From assembly GCF_036345255.1 (NCBI RefSeq), contig NZ_CP107783.1, forward strand, positions 7,114,001 to 7,178,000: a stretch of 64,000 nt of DNA, given 5' to 3'. A program made the translations under genes and the position numbers. The notes under the pieces are model-generated. The model did no database searches and had not been told where the DNA came from. It saw nothing but the letters and a program-made list of their open reading frames with translations. This document shows, in pieces, positions 26,707 to 35,575 of the stretch. How positions within the stretch are numbered: position 1 is the first letter of the stretch; each line of letters begins with the position of its first letter. The DNA comes from Streptomyces sp. NBC_00569. GTDB lineage: Bacteria > Actinomycetota > Actinomycetes > Streptomycetales > Streptomycetaceae.

Positions 26707-29700
26707 GTGTCAAAGCCGCCGTTCACGCACCTGCACGTCCACACCCAGTACTCGCTGCTGGACGGTGCCGCGCGGCTCAAGGACATGTTCAACGCCTGCA
26801 ATGAAATGGGCATGACGCACATCGCCATGTCCGACCACGGCAACCTCCACGGGGCGTACGACTTCTTCCACACGGCGAAGAAGTCCGGGGTCGTCCCGAT
26901 CATCGGGATCGAGGCGTACGTGGCCCCCGAGTCCCGGCGCAACAAGCGCAAGGTCCAGTGGGGCCAGCCGCACCAGAAACGGGACGACGTGTCCGGTTCG
27001 GGTGGTTACACCCACAAGACGATCTGGGCGTCGAACAGCACGGGCCTGCACAACCTCTTCAAGCTGTCCTCGGACGCGTACGCAGAGGGCTGGCTGCAGA
27101 AGTGGCCGCGCATGGACAAGGAGACGATCTCCCAGTGGTCGGAGGGGCTCATCGCCTCGACCGGCTGCCCTTCCGGCGAGCTCCAGACGCGCCTGCGCCT
27201 CGGCCAGTTCGACGAGGCCTTGAAGTCGGCCGCCGAGTACCAGGACATCTTCGGCAAGGACCGGTACTTCCTGGAGCTGATGGACCACGGCATCGAGATC
27301 GAGCGCCGGGTCCGCGACGGACTCCTGGAGATCGGCAAGAAGCTCGGCATCCCGCCCCTGGTGACGAACGACTCGCACTACACGTACGCGCACGAGGCGA
27401 CGGCGCACGACGCCCTGCTGTGCATCCAGACCGGCAAGAACCTCTCGGACCCGGACCGCTTCCGCTTCGACGGCACGGGCTACTACCTCAAGACGACCGA
27501 CGAGATGTACGCCGTCGACTCCTCGGACGCCTGGCAGGAGGGCTGCGCCAACACGCTCCTGGTCGCCGAGCAGATCGACACCACGGGCATGTTCGAGAAG
27601 CGCGACCTCATGCCGAAGTTCGACATCCCGGAGGGCTTCACCGAGGTCACCTGGTTCCAGGAGGAGGTCCGGGTCGGCATGGAGCGCCGCTACCCGGGCG
27701 GCGTCCCCGAGGACCGGCAGAAGCAGGCCGAGTACGAGATGGACATCATCATCCAGATGGGGTTCCCGGGGTACTTCCTGGTCGTCGCCGACTTCATCAT
27801 GTGGGCGAAGAACAACGGCATCGCGGTCGGCCCCGGCCGAGGCTCCGCGGCCGGTTCGATCGTCGCGTACGCCATGGGCATCACCGACCTCGACCCGATC
27901 ACGCACGGCCTGATCTTCGAGCGGTTCCTGAACCCCGAGCGCGTCTCCATGCCCGATGTCGACATCGACTTCGACGAGCGCAGGCGCGTCGAAGTGATCA
28001 GGTACGTGACCGAGAAGTACGGCGCCGACAAGGTCGCCATGATCGGCACCTACGGAAAGATCAAGGCCAAGAACGCGATCAAGGACTCCGCGCGCGTCCT
28101 CGGCTACCCGTACGCGATGGGCGACCGCCTCACCAAGGCGATGCCCGCCGACGTCCTCGGCAAGGGCATCGACCTGTCGGGCATCACCGACCCCGCCCAC
28201 CCGCGCTACAGCGAGGCGGGCGAGATCCGGGGAATGTACGAGAACGAGCCGGACGTCAAGAAGGTCATCGACACCGCCAAGGGCGTCGAGGGCCTGGTCC
28301 GGCAGATGGGCGTGCACGCCGCAGGCGTCATCATGTCCAGCGAGCCCATCGTCGACCACGCCCCGATCTGGGTCCGGCACTCGGACGGCGTGACCATCAC
28401 GCAGTGGGACTACCCGCAGTGCGAGTCGCTCGGCCTGTTGAAGATGGACTTCCTCGGCCTGCGCAACCTCACGATCATGGACGACGCCGTCAAGATGGTG
28501 AAGGCCAACAAGGGCATCGACCTGGAGATGCTCTCCCTGCCGCTGGACGACCCCAAGACGTACGAGATGCTCTGCCGCGGCGACACGCTCGGTGTGTTCC
28601 AGTTCGACGGCGGCCCGATGCGTTCGCTGCTGCGCCAGATGCAGCCCGACAACTTCGAGGACATTTCCGCCGTCTCGGCCCTGTACCGGCCGGGCCCGAT
28701 GGGAATGAACTCGCACACGAACTACGCGGAGCGCAAGAACGGGCGCCAGGAGATCACTCCGATCCACCCGGAGCTCGAAGAGCCGCTGAAGGAGACCCTG
28801 GGTCTCACCTACGGCCTCATCGTGTACCAGGAGCAGGTGCAGAAGGCCGCCCAGATCATCGCCGGCTACTCGCTCGGCGAGGCCGACATCCTGCGCCGCG
28901 TGATGGGCAAGAAGAAGCCCGAGGAGCTGGAGAAGAACTTCGTCCTCTTCCAGGCCGGTGCCAAGAAGAAGGGCTTCTCCGACGCGGCGATCCAGGCCCT
29001 GTGGGACGTTCTGGTGCCGTTCGCCGGATACGCGTTCAACAAGGCGCACTCCTCCGCGTACGGCCTCGTCACCTACTGGACCGCCTACCTCAAGGCGAAC
29101 TACCCGGCCGAGTACATGGCCGCGCTGCTCACGTCGGTGAAGGACGACAAGGACAAGTCCGCGGTCTATCTGAACGAATGCCGGCGCATGGGCATCAAGG
29201 TCCTCCCGCCGAATGTGAACGAGTCGGAACACAACTTCGCCGCCCAGGGCGACGACGTGATTCTCTTCGGCCTCTCCGCCGTCCGTAACGTCGGTACGAA
29301 CGTGGTCGAGTCGATCATCCGCAGTCGCAAGGCGAAGGGGAAGTACGCCTCCTTCCCCGACTACCTCGACAAGGTCGAGGCCGCCGCCTGCAACAAGCGC
29401 ACCACGGAATCGCTGATCAAGGCAGGCGCGTTCGACACGATGGGGCACACCCGCAAGGGCCTCACCGCACAGTACGAGCCGATGATCGACAACGTCGTGC
29501 AGGTCAAGCGCAAGGAGGCCGAGGGCCAGTTCGACCTCTTCGGCGGCATGGGCGAGGAGGACAGCAGCGAGCCGGGCTTCGGGCTCGACGTCGAATTCTC
29601 CGAGGACGAGTGGGAGAAGACCTATCTCCTCGCCCAGGAGCGCGAGATGCTCGGTCTCTACGTCTCCGACCACCCTCTGTTCGGCCTCGAACACGTGCTG

Positions 29701-30246
29701 TCCGACAAGGCCGACGCCGGCATCGGGCAGCTCACCGGCGGCGACTACTCGGACGGCTCGATCGTCACCATCGGCGGCATCATCTCGGGCCTCCAGCGCA
29801 AGATGACCAAGCAGGGCAACGCCTGGGCCATCGCGACCGTCGAGGACCTGGCCGGCTCCATCGAGTGCATGTTCTTCCCGGCGACGTATCAGCTGGTGTC
29901 GACCCAACTCGTCGAGGACGCCGTCGTGTTCGTCAAGGGCCGCCTCGACAAGCGCGAGGACGTGCCGCGCCTCGTCGCGATGGAACTCATGGTCCCCGAC
30001 CTGTCGAACGCCGGGACCAACGCGCCCGTGACGATCACCATCCCCACGGTGAAGGTGACCCCGCCGATGGTCAGCAGGCTCGGCGAGATCCTCAGCCACC
30101 ACAAGGGCAACAGCGAGGTGCGGATCAAGCTCCAAGGGGCCCGTAAGACAACGGTGCTGCGGCTCGACCGGCACCGCGTGCAGCCCGACCCCGCGCTCTT
30201 CGGCGACCTGAAGGTGCTGCTCGGGCCGTCCTGCCTGGCGGGCTGA
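26707..30246 (+). CDS. dnaE: DNA polymerase III alpha subunit
   Basis: DnaE1 is the replicative polymerase of actinobacteria. The 1179-residue product begins with a PHP domain (HLHVHTQYSLLDG, then SDHGNLHG), which provides proofreading in actinobacterial DnaE. The polymerase core has GPGRGSAAGSIVAYAMG and the catalytic aspartates in PDVDIDFDERR (417, 419 and 421). The fingers, beta-clamp-binding and OB domains follow (GSIVTIGGIISGLQRK). GTG 26707 is chosen because TTGGAGG lies 7 bases upstream and the PHP motif starts at residue 8. A strong terminator follows. It diverges from the DUF2252 gene. Confidence 0.98.
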   Translation: MSKPPFTHLHVHTQYSLLDGAARLKDMFNACNEMGMTHIAMSDHGNLHGAYDFFHTAKKSGVVPIIGIEAYVAPESRRNKRKVQWGQPHQKRDDVSGSGGYTHKTIWASNSTGLHNLFKLSSDAYAEGWLQKWPRMDKETISQWSEGLIASTGCPSGELQTRLRLGQFDEALKSAAEYQDIFGKDRYFLELMDHGIEIERRVRDGLLEIGKKLGIPPLVTNDSHYTYAHEATAHDALLCIQTGKNLSDPDRFRFDGTGYYLKTTDEMYAVDSSDAWQEGCANTLLVAEQIDTTGMFEKRDLMPKFDIPEGFTEVTWFQEEVRVGMERRYPGGVPEDRQKQAEYEMDIIIQMGFPGYFLVVADFIMWAKNNGIAVGPGRGSAAGSIVAYAMGITDLDPITHGLIFERFLNPERVSMPDVDIDFDERRRVEVIRYVTEKYGADKVAMIGTYGKIKAKNAIKDSARVLGYPYAMGDRLTKAMPADVLGKGIDLSGITDPAHPRYSEAGEIRGMYENEPDVKKVIDTAKGVEGLVRQMGVHAAGVIMSSEPIVDHAPIWVRHSDGVTITQWDYPQCESLGLLKMDFLGLRNLTIMDDAVKMVKANKGIDLEMLSLPLDDPKTYEMLCRGDTLGVFQFDGGPMRSLLRQMQPDNFEDISAVSALYRPGPMGMNSHTNYAERKNGRQEITPIHPELEEPLKETLGLTYGLIVYQEQVQKAAQIIAGYSLGEADILRRVMGKKKPEELEKNFVLFQAGAKKKGFSDAAIQALWDVLVPFAGYAFNKAHSSAYGLVTYWTAYLKANYPAEYMAALLTSVKDDKDKSAVYLNECRRMGIKVLPPNVNESEHNFAAQGDDVILFGLSAVRNVGTNVVESIIRSRKAKGKYASFPDYLDKVEAAACNKRTTESLIKAGAFDTMGHTRKGLTAQYEPMIDNVVQVKRKEAEGQFDLFGGMGEEDSSEPGFGLDVEFSEDEWEKTYLLAQEREMLGLYVSDHPLFGLEHVLSDKADAGIGQLTGGDYSDGSIVTIGGIISGLQRKMTKQGNAWAIATVEDLAGSIECMFFPATYQLVSTQLVEDAVVFVKGRLDKREDVPRLVAMELMVPDLSNAGTNAPVTITIPTVKVTPPMVSRLGEILSHHKGNSEVRIKLQGARKTTVLRLDRHRVQPDPALFGDLKVLLGPSCLAG

Positions 30247-30285
30247 CGCGGGCCGAGAGGCCCCTCGGCCTTGGTCATCACGTGA

Positions 30286-30325
30286 GTGAGGGGCGCTCCC
30301 GGATTCCTCCGGGAGCGCCCCTCAC
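30286..30325 (+). terminator. Terminator of dnaE
   Basis: Perfect 17-base arms (30286-30302 and 30309-30325; GTGAGGGGCGCTCCCGG and complement) plus one further A-T pair enclose a TTCC loop, 40 bases after the dnaE stop. It can serve the convergent small gene on the other strand as well. Confidence 0.85.
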
Positions 30326-30361
30326 CGTGTGCCCAAAGGGCCACTTGCCTTACAGAAGGCG

Positions 30362-30541
30362 TCAGTTGTGACCGAAGCGGCGCTGGTGCTTACGGGCAAC
30401 ATCCGCGGGCGTGCCCTGAGCCTGCGACTGCATCTCCGACTGTGCTTCCATACCGGCCGACTTGGCCCTCTCGGAAGCCTGCTCGGAGGCGGAGGCGCGG
30501 CTGCGCTGGTCGCCCTGCTTGCGGTTCTTGTTCTTGGCCAT
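30362..30541 (-). CDS. Small highly charged protein of 59 residues
   Basis: The frame encodes MAKNKNRKQGDQRSRASASE at the start and ends RKHQRRFGHN. It is rich in Lys, Arg, Gln, Ser and Ala, without hydrophobic segments or Cys. AGGAGG lies 9-10 bases before the ATG, one of the best ribosome-binding sites in the window, and codon third positions are GC-rich as in its neighbours. I recognise it as a type of small hydrophilic protein common in Streptomyces, with no known function. It converges on dnaE and shares the terminator region. Confidence 0.8.
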   Translation of the reverse strand: MAKNKNRKQGDQRSRASASEQASERAKSAGMEAQSEMQSQAQGTPADVARKHQRRFGHN

Positions 30542-30848
30542 GGTGACTGCCTCCTGCGGGGGGTCTAGGGGCCAGGGCCGGATTCAGATTCACATATGCT
30601 GACGAGGCACGCATTTCAGAGAATTACCGTGCGTAATAAGCGCTGTCAGTGTGTTGTTCGGAGCGCGACGGGAGTTCTGTGAGCGGGCCGCTTCGGGAAT
30701 TCGTCCGATCCGCCACGCCGAAGATCGAGTTCGGGCCGTTAACCCCCGTGTGGTCGGGCAGACTCGAAGGAAACCCGAGGCGAACCCGCGATCGTCGACA
30801 CCGTGGGACCTCCGGACGCCGGTAATTCAGCGAAAGAGGGTGGATCGC
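30542..30848. other. Divergent intergenic region before the NYN gene
   Basis: About 307 bases separate the small minus-strand gene from the NYN-domain gene. An interrupted palindrome ATTAC-CGTGC-GTAAT at 30623-30637 lies in an AT-richer patch and may be an operator or promoter part. No convincing gene is visible; the in-frame extension of the NYN gene into this region lacks a ribosome-binding site. Confidence 0.45.
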
Positions 30849-32171
30849 GTGGACCGTTGCATCGTCCTGGTGGACGCCGGTTACCTGCTCGGGGCCGCCG
30901 CGAGTCTCCTCGCGGGGGAGCCGTCCCGGTCCCGGATCTCCGTCGATCATGTCGCCCTCGTCCAAGGACTGCGTGAGCGCGCCGAATCCGACACCGAGCG
31001 GCCACTTCTGCGGATCTACTGGTTCGACGGGGCGCCGGACAGGGTGCCCCAGCCCGAGCACCGCCGGCTCCGCGTGATGCCTCGCGTGACCGTGCGACTC
31101 GGTGCGCTCACCCGTAGCGACGGGCGCTGGGCGCAGAAGGGGGTCGACGCGGCGATGCACGCCGAGCTGACCGAACTCGCCCGTAACCGCGCCTGCTCCG
31201 ACATCGTGCTCGTCACCGGCGACGGCGATCTGCTGCCCGGCATGATGGCCGCGAAGGAGCACGGGGTCGCCGTGCACCTGTGGGCCGTGCAGGCCGCCGA
31301 CGGCGACTACAACCAGTCCGAGGACCTCGTCGCCGAGGCGGATGAGCGGCGTGTGCTCGACCGGGCCTGGATCACGAAAGCCGTGCGGGCCAAGGAGGTC
31401 GGCGGGATCTGTGCCCCGCAGCCCGCTCCGCGACCGGAGATCGCGGCGATTCTGTCGGCGCCCCTCCCTGAGTCGGCGCTCGCCTCCGCGGCGGGGCACT
31501 CCGCGGATCTCTCCGATGTGCCGGGAGGCGGTGGCGCTCCCGGCGGTGCCGGGCAGGGGGGTGCCCCGGTCGGTGACGGTGTCGATCACGGGGTGGCCGC
31601 GCGCGAGGGTGAGGGTGCGGGGGCCGTGGACGAGCGGGGTGGCGCGGGGAGGGGGGTCCCCACGCCCAAGGACCTTGCCGCCCTGCGCGGGCCCGGCGCC
31701 GCTCCTGGGCTTGGGGTGCATCCCCATGTTCATCCCGGGCAGCACCCCGCCAACGCCACCTTGCGGTGGTCGTCCGACAAGGGGTGGGTCGAGCGCCCCG
31801 GGGTCGCGGGGGAGTCGGCGGACGCGGCGTCCCTGCCGACGCTGGCCCAGCTGACCACCGCGGAGCAGCGGTGGGCCGACCGCGAGGAGGACATCACCAC
31901 CGTCGGGGGTGATCCCTTCGAGGTGGGGCAGGTGTTCGCCCGGCGATGGATGGAGCGGCTGGGGGACCAGGTTCAGCTGCAGAAGCTGTCCACCATGTAT
32001 CCGCGGGTGCCGCATCGCATCGACGGGGAGCTGCTGCGGTATGCCGCGCGGTTCGGGCTGCTCGCCCACAAGGACGATCAGATCGACGAGCACGATCGGT
32101 ATGCGATTCGGGCCGGGTTCTGGCGCGAGGTCGATGTGCGTAGCGCTGCGGAGCGGGTGAGCGCGGAGTAG
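30849..32171 (+). CDS. NYN-domain (PIN-like) putative ribonuclease
   Basis: The N-terminal ~185 residues are a NYN/LabA-like domain: DRCIVLVDAGYLLGAA holds the first acidic residue, LRIYWFDGAP follows, KGVDAAMHAEL and VLVTGDGDLLPGM supply the other catalytic Asp residues, and a late VHLWAVQ strand closes the fold. Such domains usually cleave RNA. A Gly/Pro/Ala-rich linker (about 215-315) leads to a conserved alpha-helical C-terminal domain (QLTTAEQRWADREEDI to FWREVDVRS). GTG 30849 is preferred because AAAGAGGG lies about 8 bases upstream; GTG 30840 would add three residues. The length is 440. Confidence 0.87.
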   Translation: MDRCIVLVDAGYLLGAAASLLAGEPSRSRISVDHVALVQGLRERAESDTERPLLRIYWFDGAPDRVPQPEHRRLRVMPRVTVRLGALTRSDGRWAQKGVDAAMHAELTELARNRACSDIVLVTGDGDLLPGMMAAKEHGVAVHLWAVQAADGDYNQSEDLVAEADERRVLDRAWITKAVRAKEVGGICAPQPAPRPEIAAILSAPLPESALASAAGHSADLSDVPGGGGAPGGAGQGGAPVGDGVDHGVAAREGEGAGAVDERGGAGRGVPTPKDLAALRGPGAAPGLGVHPHVHPGQHPANATLRWSSDKGWVERPGVAGESADAASLPTLAQLTTAEQRWADREEDITTVGGDPFEVGQVFARRWMERLGDQVQLQKLSTMYPRVPHRIDGELLRYAARFGLLAHKDDQIDEHDRYAIRAGFWREVDVRSAAERVSAE

Positions 32172-32189
32172 TCAAGGCGGGGTGGTCTT

Positions 32190-32690
32190 GCCCTGGGGGT
32201 GTTCTGTGCCGGTGCCGGTGCCGGTGCGGGTGCCTATGCCGGTGCCGGGTGCCCCTTGGTGGGTGCGGGCTTGTACTCGGCTTGTGGCTCGCGCTTGTTG
32301 TGGGTGCGGGGCCGGTCCGGTATGTCCGTCCTCGCTTGGATGGTTCGGCGTTGGATTTCGTGCGCCTCAGTTGTGTGTGCCGGCTCCGGGCGGACATACC
32401 GGCCCGGCCCCTTCCGTTCGGTCGCGGGTGCGGCTGGGGTGGTCGTTGGTGTGCTGGGTGTGTCGGCTTCGGGTGGGGATCGGCCCGGCCCCTTCCGTTC
32501 GGTCGCGGGTGCGGCTGGGGTGGTCGTTGGTGTGCTGGGTGTGTCGGCTTCGGGTGGGGATCGGCCCGGCCCCTTCCGTTCGGTCGCGGGTGCCGCACGG
32601 TCGGTCGTTGGTGCGCTGTGTGTGTCGTCTCCGGGTGGGTATCGGCTCGGTCTCTTCTGTTCGGTCGCTGGTGTGGCTGCGTGCTGACTT
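32190..32690. repeat. Composite repeat: GGTGCC microsatellite, 22-base inverted repeat and 81-base tandem repeats (copy A)
   Basis: The region begins with GGTGCCGGTGCCGGTGC-type repeats. An inverted repeat follows with 22-base arms at 32310-32331 and 32388-32409 (core GGTATGTCCG) and a 56-base loop. Then come three 81-base units starting at 32401, 32482 and 32563, and a diverged fourth at 32644. A second copy lies at 63455-63740 with about 95% identity over the inverted repeat and the same loop length. The rest of the 665-base gap before the ABC genes shows no convincing gene. Confidence 0.88.
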
Positions 32691-32836
32691 TGAGTGAACG
32701 TTTGTTCGTGGCTGTGGCTGGTTGGGGGTGGGGGCTCGGCTCGCGTACGGGAGTGAGGGGGAGCGCGTCCCGTTTTCGGTGGCATGTCCCTACCCGGGCG
32801 TCGTCCGGAGGGTTCGACCCCGTAGTCTCGTCCTTC

Positions 32837-33859
32837 GTGAGTACGCGCACGGCACAGGCGGCCCCCAGAGGGCGACGGGGAGACGTGGTGTGCGTCGTGC
32901 GGGATCTCGTGCGTACGTATCCCGCCACCCGAGGGCGTCGCGGAGCGCCCGGGAGCGCTGCGGTCCGGGCCACCGACGGGGTGTCCCTCGAGATCCGGCG
33001 CGGGGAGATCTTCGGGCTGCTCGGGCCCAACGGCGCCGGTAAGTCCACCCTCGTACGCCAGCTGACCGGGCTGATGCGGCCCGACAGCGGGAGCGTCGGG
33101 ATTCTTGGGCACGACATCGTGCGCTACCCGGAGCGGGCCTCGCGGATTCTGGCATATCTGGGGCAGGAGTCGAGCGCTCTGGACGAGCTGACCGTGTCGC
33201 TCGCCGCCGAGACCACCGGGCGGCTGCGGGGGCTCGATCTGCGTACGGCCCGGGCCGAGCGGGACGCCGTGGTGGAGGAGTTGGGGCTCGGGGCGATCGC
33301 GTCGCGGCCGCTGAAGAAGCTTTCCGGCGGGCAGCGACGGCTTGCCTGCTTCGCTGCCGCGCTTGTGGGGGAGCGGCCGTTGCTGGTGCTCGATGAGCCG
33401 ACCACGGGGATGGATCCTGTCGCCCGGCGGGCCGTGTGGGCCGCCGTCGACCGGCGGCGGGCCGAGAGTGGCGCCACCGTTGTGCTGGTCACCCATAACG
33501 TCATCGAGGCCGAGACCGTGCTCGATCGCGTCGCCGTGCTCGACCGCGGGCGCGTCATCGCCTGCGACACCCCGGCCGGACTGAAGGAGAAGGTCGCCGG
33601 CGAGGTGCGCGTCGAGCTCGTGTGGCGGGAGCGGGCGCCCCTGGACGTGCCCACCGTCGCCGCGCTGCGCGCCTCCGCCGTCGAGTCGGGGCGCCGCTGG
33701 TCGCTGCGGCTGGGCCCGGACGAGGCACGGGCCGCCGTCGCCGCCGTCACCGGCGGCCCCGCGTTCGCCGCGCTGGACGATTTCTCCCTGACCACGCCGA
33801 GCCTGGAAGATGTGTACCTGGCGCTCGGCGGCGAGGCCAAGGGGCTGGTGAAGTCGTGA
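32837..33859 (+). CDS. ABC transporter ATP-binding protein
   Basis: The 340-residue ATPase has Walker A GPNGAGKST (63-71), the Q-loop in ILAYLGQESSALDELT, signature LSGGQRRL, Walker B LLVLDEPTTGMDP and the switch His in VLVTHNVIEAE. A C-terminal ~90-residue extension, typical of drug- or antibiotic-export ATPases of the DrrA/ABC-2 kind, follows. GTG 32837 lies 8 bases after TAGTCT, consistent with a leaderless transcript; GTG 32885/32888 downstream of GGGGAG is an alternative start. It precedes its membrane partner by about 50 bases. Confidence 0.93.
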   Translation: MSTRTAQAAPRGRRGDVVCVVRDLVRTYPATRGRRGAPGSAAVRATDGVSLEIRRGEIFGLLGPNGAGKSTLVRQLTGLMRPDSGSVGILGHDIVRYPERASRILAYLGQESSALDELTVSLAAETTGRLRGLDLRTARAERDAVVEELGLGAIASRPLKKLSGGQRRLACFAAALVGERPLLVLDEPTTGMDPVARRAVWAAVDRRRAESGATVVLVTHNVIEAETVLDRVAVLDRGRVIACDTPAGLKEKVAGEVRVELVWRERAPLDVPTVAALRASAVESGRRWSLRLGPDEARAAVAAVTGGPAFAALDDFSLTTPSLEDVYLALGGEAKGLVKS

Positions 33860-33910
33860 ACACGGCGGCCCCCGTACCCGACGGAACAGTCACGACAGGA
33901 GTAGCGCACC

Positions 33911-34744
33911 GTGAGTGTCGTACCCGCTGAGGTCCTTCAGGGCGGCGCCCGGGCGGGCGCGAGCGGGCTGAGCGCCGAGGGTGACGCCGTCGGCGAGCTC
34001 GCCCCGAGGGCCCGGCTGCTGCCGTCCCTGGCTGCCGTGTACCGCGCGCAGCTCTCGCGGGCGCGCGTCGCCAGGATCCCGCTGCTCTTCGTCGCCACGT
34101 TCCAGTCCGTCGGCATCATGATCCTGATGCGGGGCGTGGTGGACGGGGGCCGGGAGGCGCAGGCTGTCGTCGCCGGGTCGAGTGTTCTGGTCGTCGCGTT
34201 CGTTGCTCTCAATCTGCTCGCGCAGTATTTCGGGCAGTTGCGGGCCGCGGGCGGGCTCGATCACTACGCGACGCTGCCCGTGCCGCCCGCCGCCGTGGTG
34301 CTGGGCGCCGCCGGCGCGTACGCCTCCTTCACCGTGCCCGGGACCGTGGTCACCGCCGTCGTCGGCTGTGCCATGTTCCAGCTTCCGCTCGCGCACCTGT
34401 GGGTGCTCGCCGCCGTCATCCCGCTCGCCGGTGCCGCGCTCTCCGGGCTCGGCGCCGCGCTCGGGCTGCTCGCCCCGCGGCCCGAACTGGCCACGCTGCT
34501 CGGTCAGTTGGGCATGTCCGCGGCGCTCCTGCTCGGCGTCCTGCCGGCCGACCGCATGCCGGACGTCATCCAGTACGCGCGCGATCTGCTGCCGTCGACG
34601 TACGGTGTCGAGGCCTTCGCCCGCACCTTCGGAGCGCATCCGGACTGGGGCGTCGTGCTCCTCGATCTGGGCGTCTGCGCGGGTGTCGGCGTCGCCTCGC
34701 TGGCCCTCGCCACCTGGGCGTACCGCCGGGCGGCCGTCCGGTGA
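33911..34744 (+). CDS. ABC-2 type transporter permease
   Basis: This is the membrane partner of the ATPase just upstream. The 277-residue product has a hydrophilic N-terminus of about 50 residues and six hydrophobic segments (IPLLFVATFQSVGIMILM, VLVVAFVALNLLAQYF, then four in the last 150 residues). The LLPSTYGVEAFARTF segment near the C-terminus is typical of ABC-2 permeases. GTG 33911 follows CAGGAGTAGCGCACC. The exported substrate is unknown; lipid or drug export is typical of the class. Confidence 0.88.
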   Translation: MSVVPAEVLQGGARAGASGLSAEGDAVGELAPRARLLPSLAAVYRAQLSRARVARIPLLFVATFQSVGIMILMRGVVDGGREAQAVVAGSSVLVVAFVALNLLAQYFGQLRAAGGLDHYATLPVPPAAVVLGAAGAYASFTVPGTVVTAVVGCAMFQLPLAHLWVLAAVIPLAGAALSGLGAALGLLAPRPELATLLGQLGMSAALLLGVLPADRMPDVIQYARDLLPSTYGVEAFARTFGAHPDWGVVLLDLGVCAGVGVASLALATWAYRRAAVR

Positions 34745-34778
34745 CGCGCGTCTCGCGGAGGCCTGGCACGATGGCAGA

Positions 34779-35429
34779 GTGACCGCACCGCTGACGCCAC
34801 GACCCCAGCAACCCCAGCACGACCCCTGGCAGGCCTCCGGGCCCGCGGGCGCTGTGCCGTCTCACGCTCACGAGCACCAGGAGGACGGGCCAGGGATGAG
34901 GACCGAGTTGCGGGAGGCCGCCGCCGTCACGGTCGCGCTGGCCGTCTGCGGGCTGCTTCTGGGCGGACTGTGGATGTGGCTCGCACCGCAGGTGCCGCTC
35001 ATCGCGGACGCCCAGGCCGTGTACCTCAAGGACACCGAGGGCGAGCAGGCCGTCGGCGTCGACGGAACGTTCACGCTGCTGGGCCTCGCGTTCGGCGTCG
35101 TCAGCGCCGTCGCCGTGTTCCTGTGGCGCAAGCGCGGCGGCGTACCGCTCGTCGTCGCCCTGGCCGTCGGCGGACTTCTCGGCGGGCTCCTCGCGTGGCG
35201 GTTCGGGATCTGGCTCGGCCCCACGCAGGACGTGGCGGCCCACGCCAAGGAGGTCGGCAAGGGCGTCACGTTCGACGCGCCCCTGGAACTCAAGGCGAAG
35301 GGCGCGCTCCTCGCCTGGCCGCTCGCCGCGATGATCGTCCACCTCGGCCTGACCGGCCTGTTCGGGCCCCGCGATCCCGACCCGTACTTCGACACCCACT
35401 ACCCGCAGGACACCCCTCCGGCGCCCTGA
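34779..35429 (+). CDS. DUF2567-type membrane protein
   Basis: The 216-residue protein has a Pro/Gln/His-rich cytoplasmic N-terminus and four membrane segments: AAAVTVALAVCGLLLGGLWMW, FTLLGLAFGVVSAVAVFLW, VPLVVALAVGGLLGGLLAWRF and a last segment around LLAWPLAAMIVHLGLTGLF. I assign it tentatively to the actinobacterial DUF2567 group, whose function is unknown. GTG 34779 is the first plausible start, 34 bases after the permease gene, so it may be cotranscribed. The tail ends FDTHYPQDTPPAP. Confidence 0.75.
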   Translation: MTAPLTPRPQQPQHDPWQASGPAGAVPSHAHEHQEDGPGMRTELREAAAVTVALAVCGLLLGGLWMWLAPQVPLIADAQAVYLKDTEGEQAVGVDGTFTLLGLAFGVVSAVAVFLWRKRGGVPLVVALAVGGLLGGLLAWRFGIWLGPTQDVAAHAKEVGKGVTFDAPLELKAKGALLAWPLAAMIVHLGLTGLFGPRDPDPYFDTHYPQDTPPAP

Positions 35430-35438
35430 GAGCGGCTC

Positions 35439-35513
35439 TCAGGCGGGCCTGCGGCCGTGATTGGCCTTGTGCTTCCTGATCCGCCACTTCCGCTTGCGCG
35501 TCCTCTTCGACAT
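35439..35513 (-). CDS. Ribosomal protein bL37 (AURKAIP1/COX24-like), 24 residues
   Basis: The frame encodes a 24-residue, extremely basic peptide beginning MSKRTRKRKWRIRKHKANHG and ending RRPA. It matches the actinobacterial large-subunit protein bL37 first resolved in mycobacterial ribosomes and annotated as an AURKAIP1/COX24-domain protein. The signature is the K-x-N-H-G-x-R-P ending. The start codon and the only GAGG nearby are inside a perfect 14-base hairpin (35508-35542), with GAGG just 2 bases from ATG. It lies convergent to the DUF2567 gene. Confidence 0.88.
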   Translation of the reverse strand: MSKRTRKRKWRIRKHKANHGRRPA

Positions 35514-35542
35514 GTCCTCGGTATTTAGCCGAGGACATGTCG
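35508..35542 (-). promoter_or_regulatory. Perfect hairpin enclosing the bL37 start codon
   Basis: Arms CGACATGTCCTCGG (35508-35521) and its exact complement (35529-35542) enclose a 7-base loop. In the bL37 mRNA the second arm reads CCGAGGACATGTCG and contains both GAGG and the ATG, so folding would hide the start. It could be a translational switch; alternatively the palindrome is a DNA operator. Confidence 0.65.
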
Positions 35543-35575
35543 TGCGTCGAGAGGTGGCGGCGGTTCCGGTCGGGG

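Noticed and set aside
26710..30174. A very long open frame on the minus strand opposite dnaE
   Set aside because: It is a composition shadow: in GC-rich DNA the antisense frame of a codon-biased gene stays open. The translation is Arg/Val/Asp/His-rich with no motif, and dnaE is unmistakable.
32249..32836. Plus-strand extension of the ABC ATPase through the 81-base repeats
   Set aside because: The frame is open because 81 is divisible by three, but the translation is Cys/Trp/Gly-rich repeat sequence and the ATPase domain starts after the leaderless-type GTG at 32837.
31894..33117. Minus-strand 407-codon frame across copy A of the repeat
   Set aside because: It overlaps the NYN and ABC genes on the other strand for most of its length; only the shared repeat section resembles the frame near 63.5 kb.
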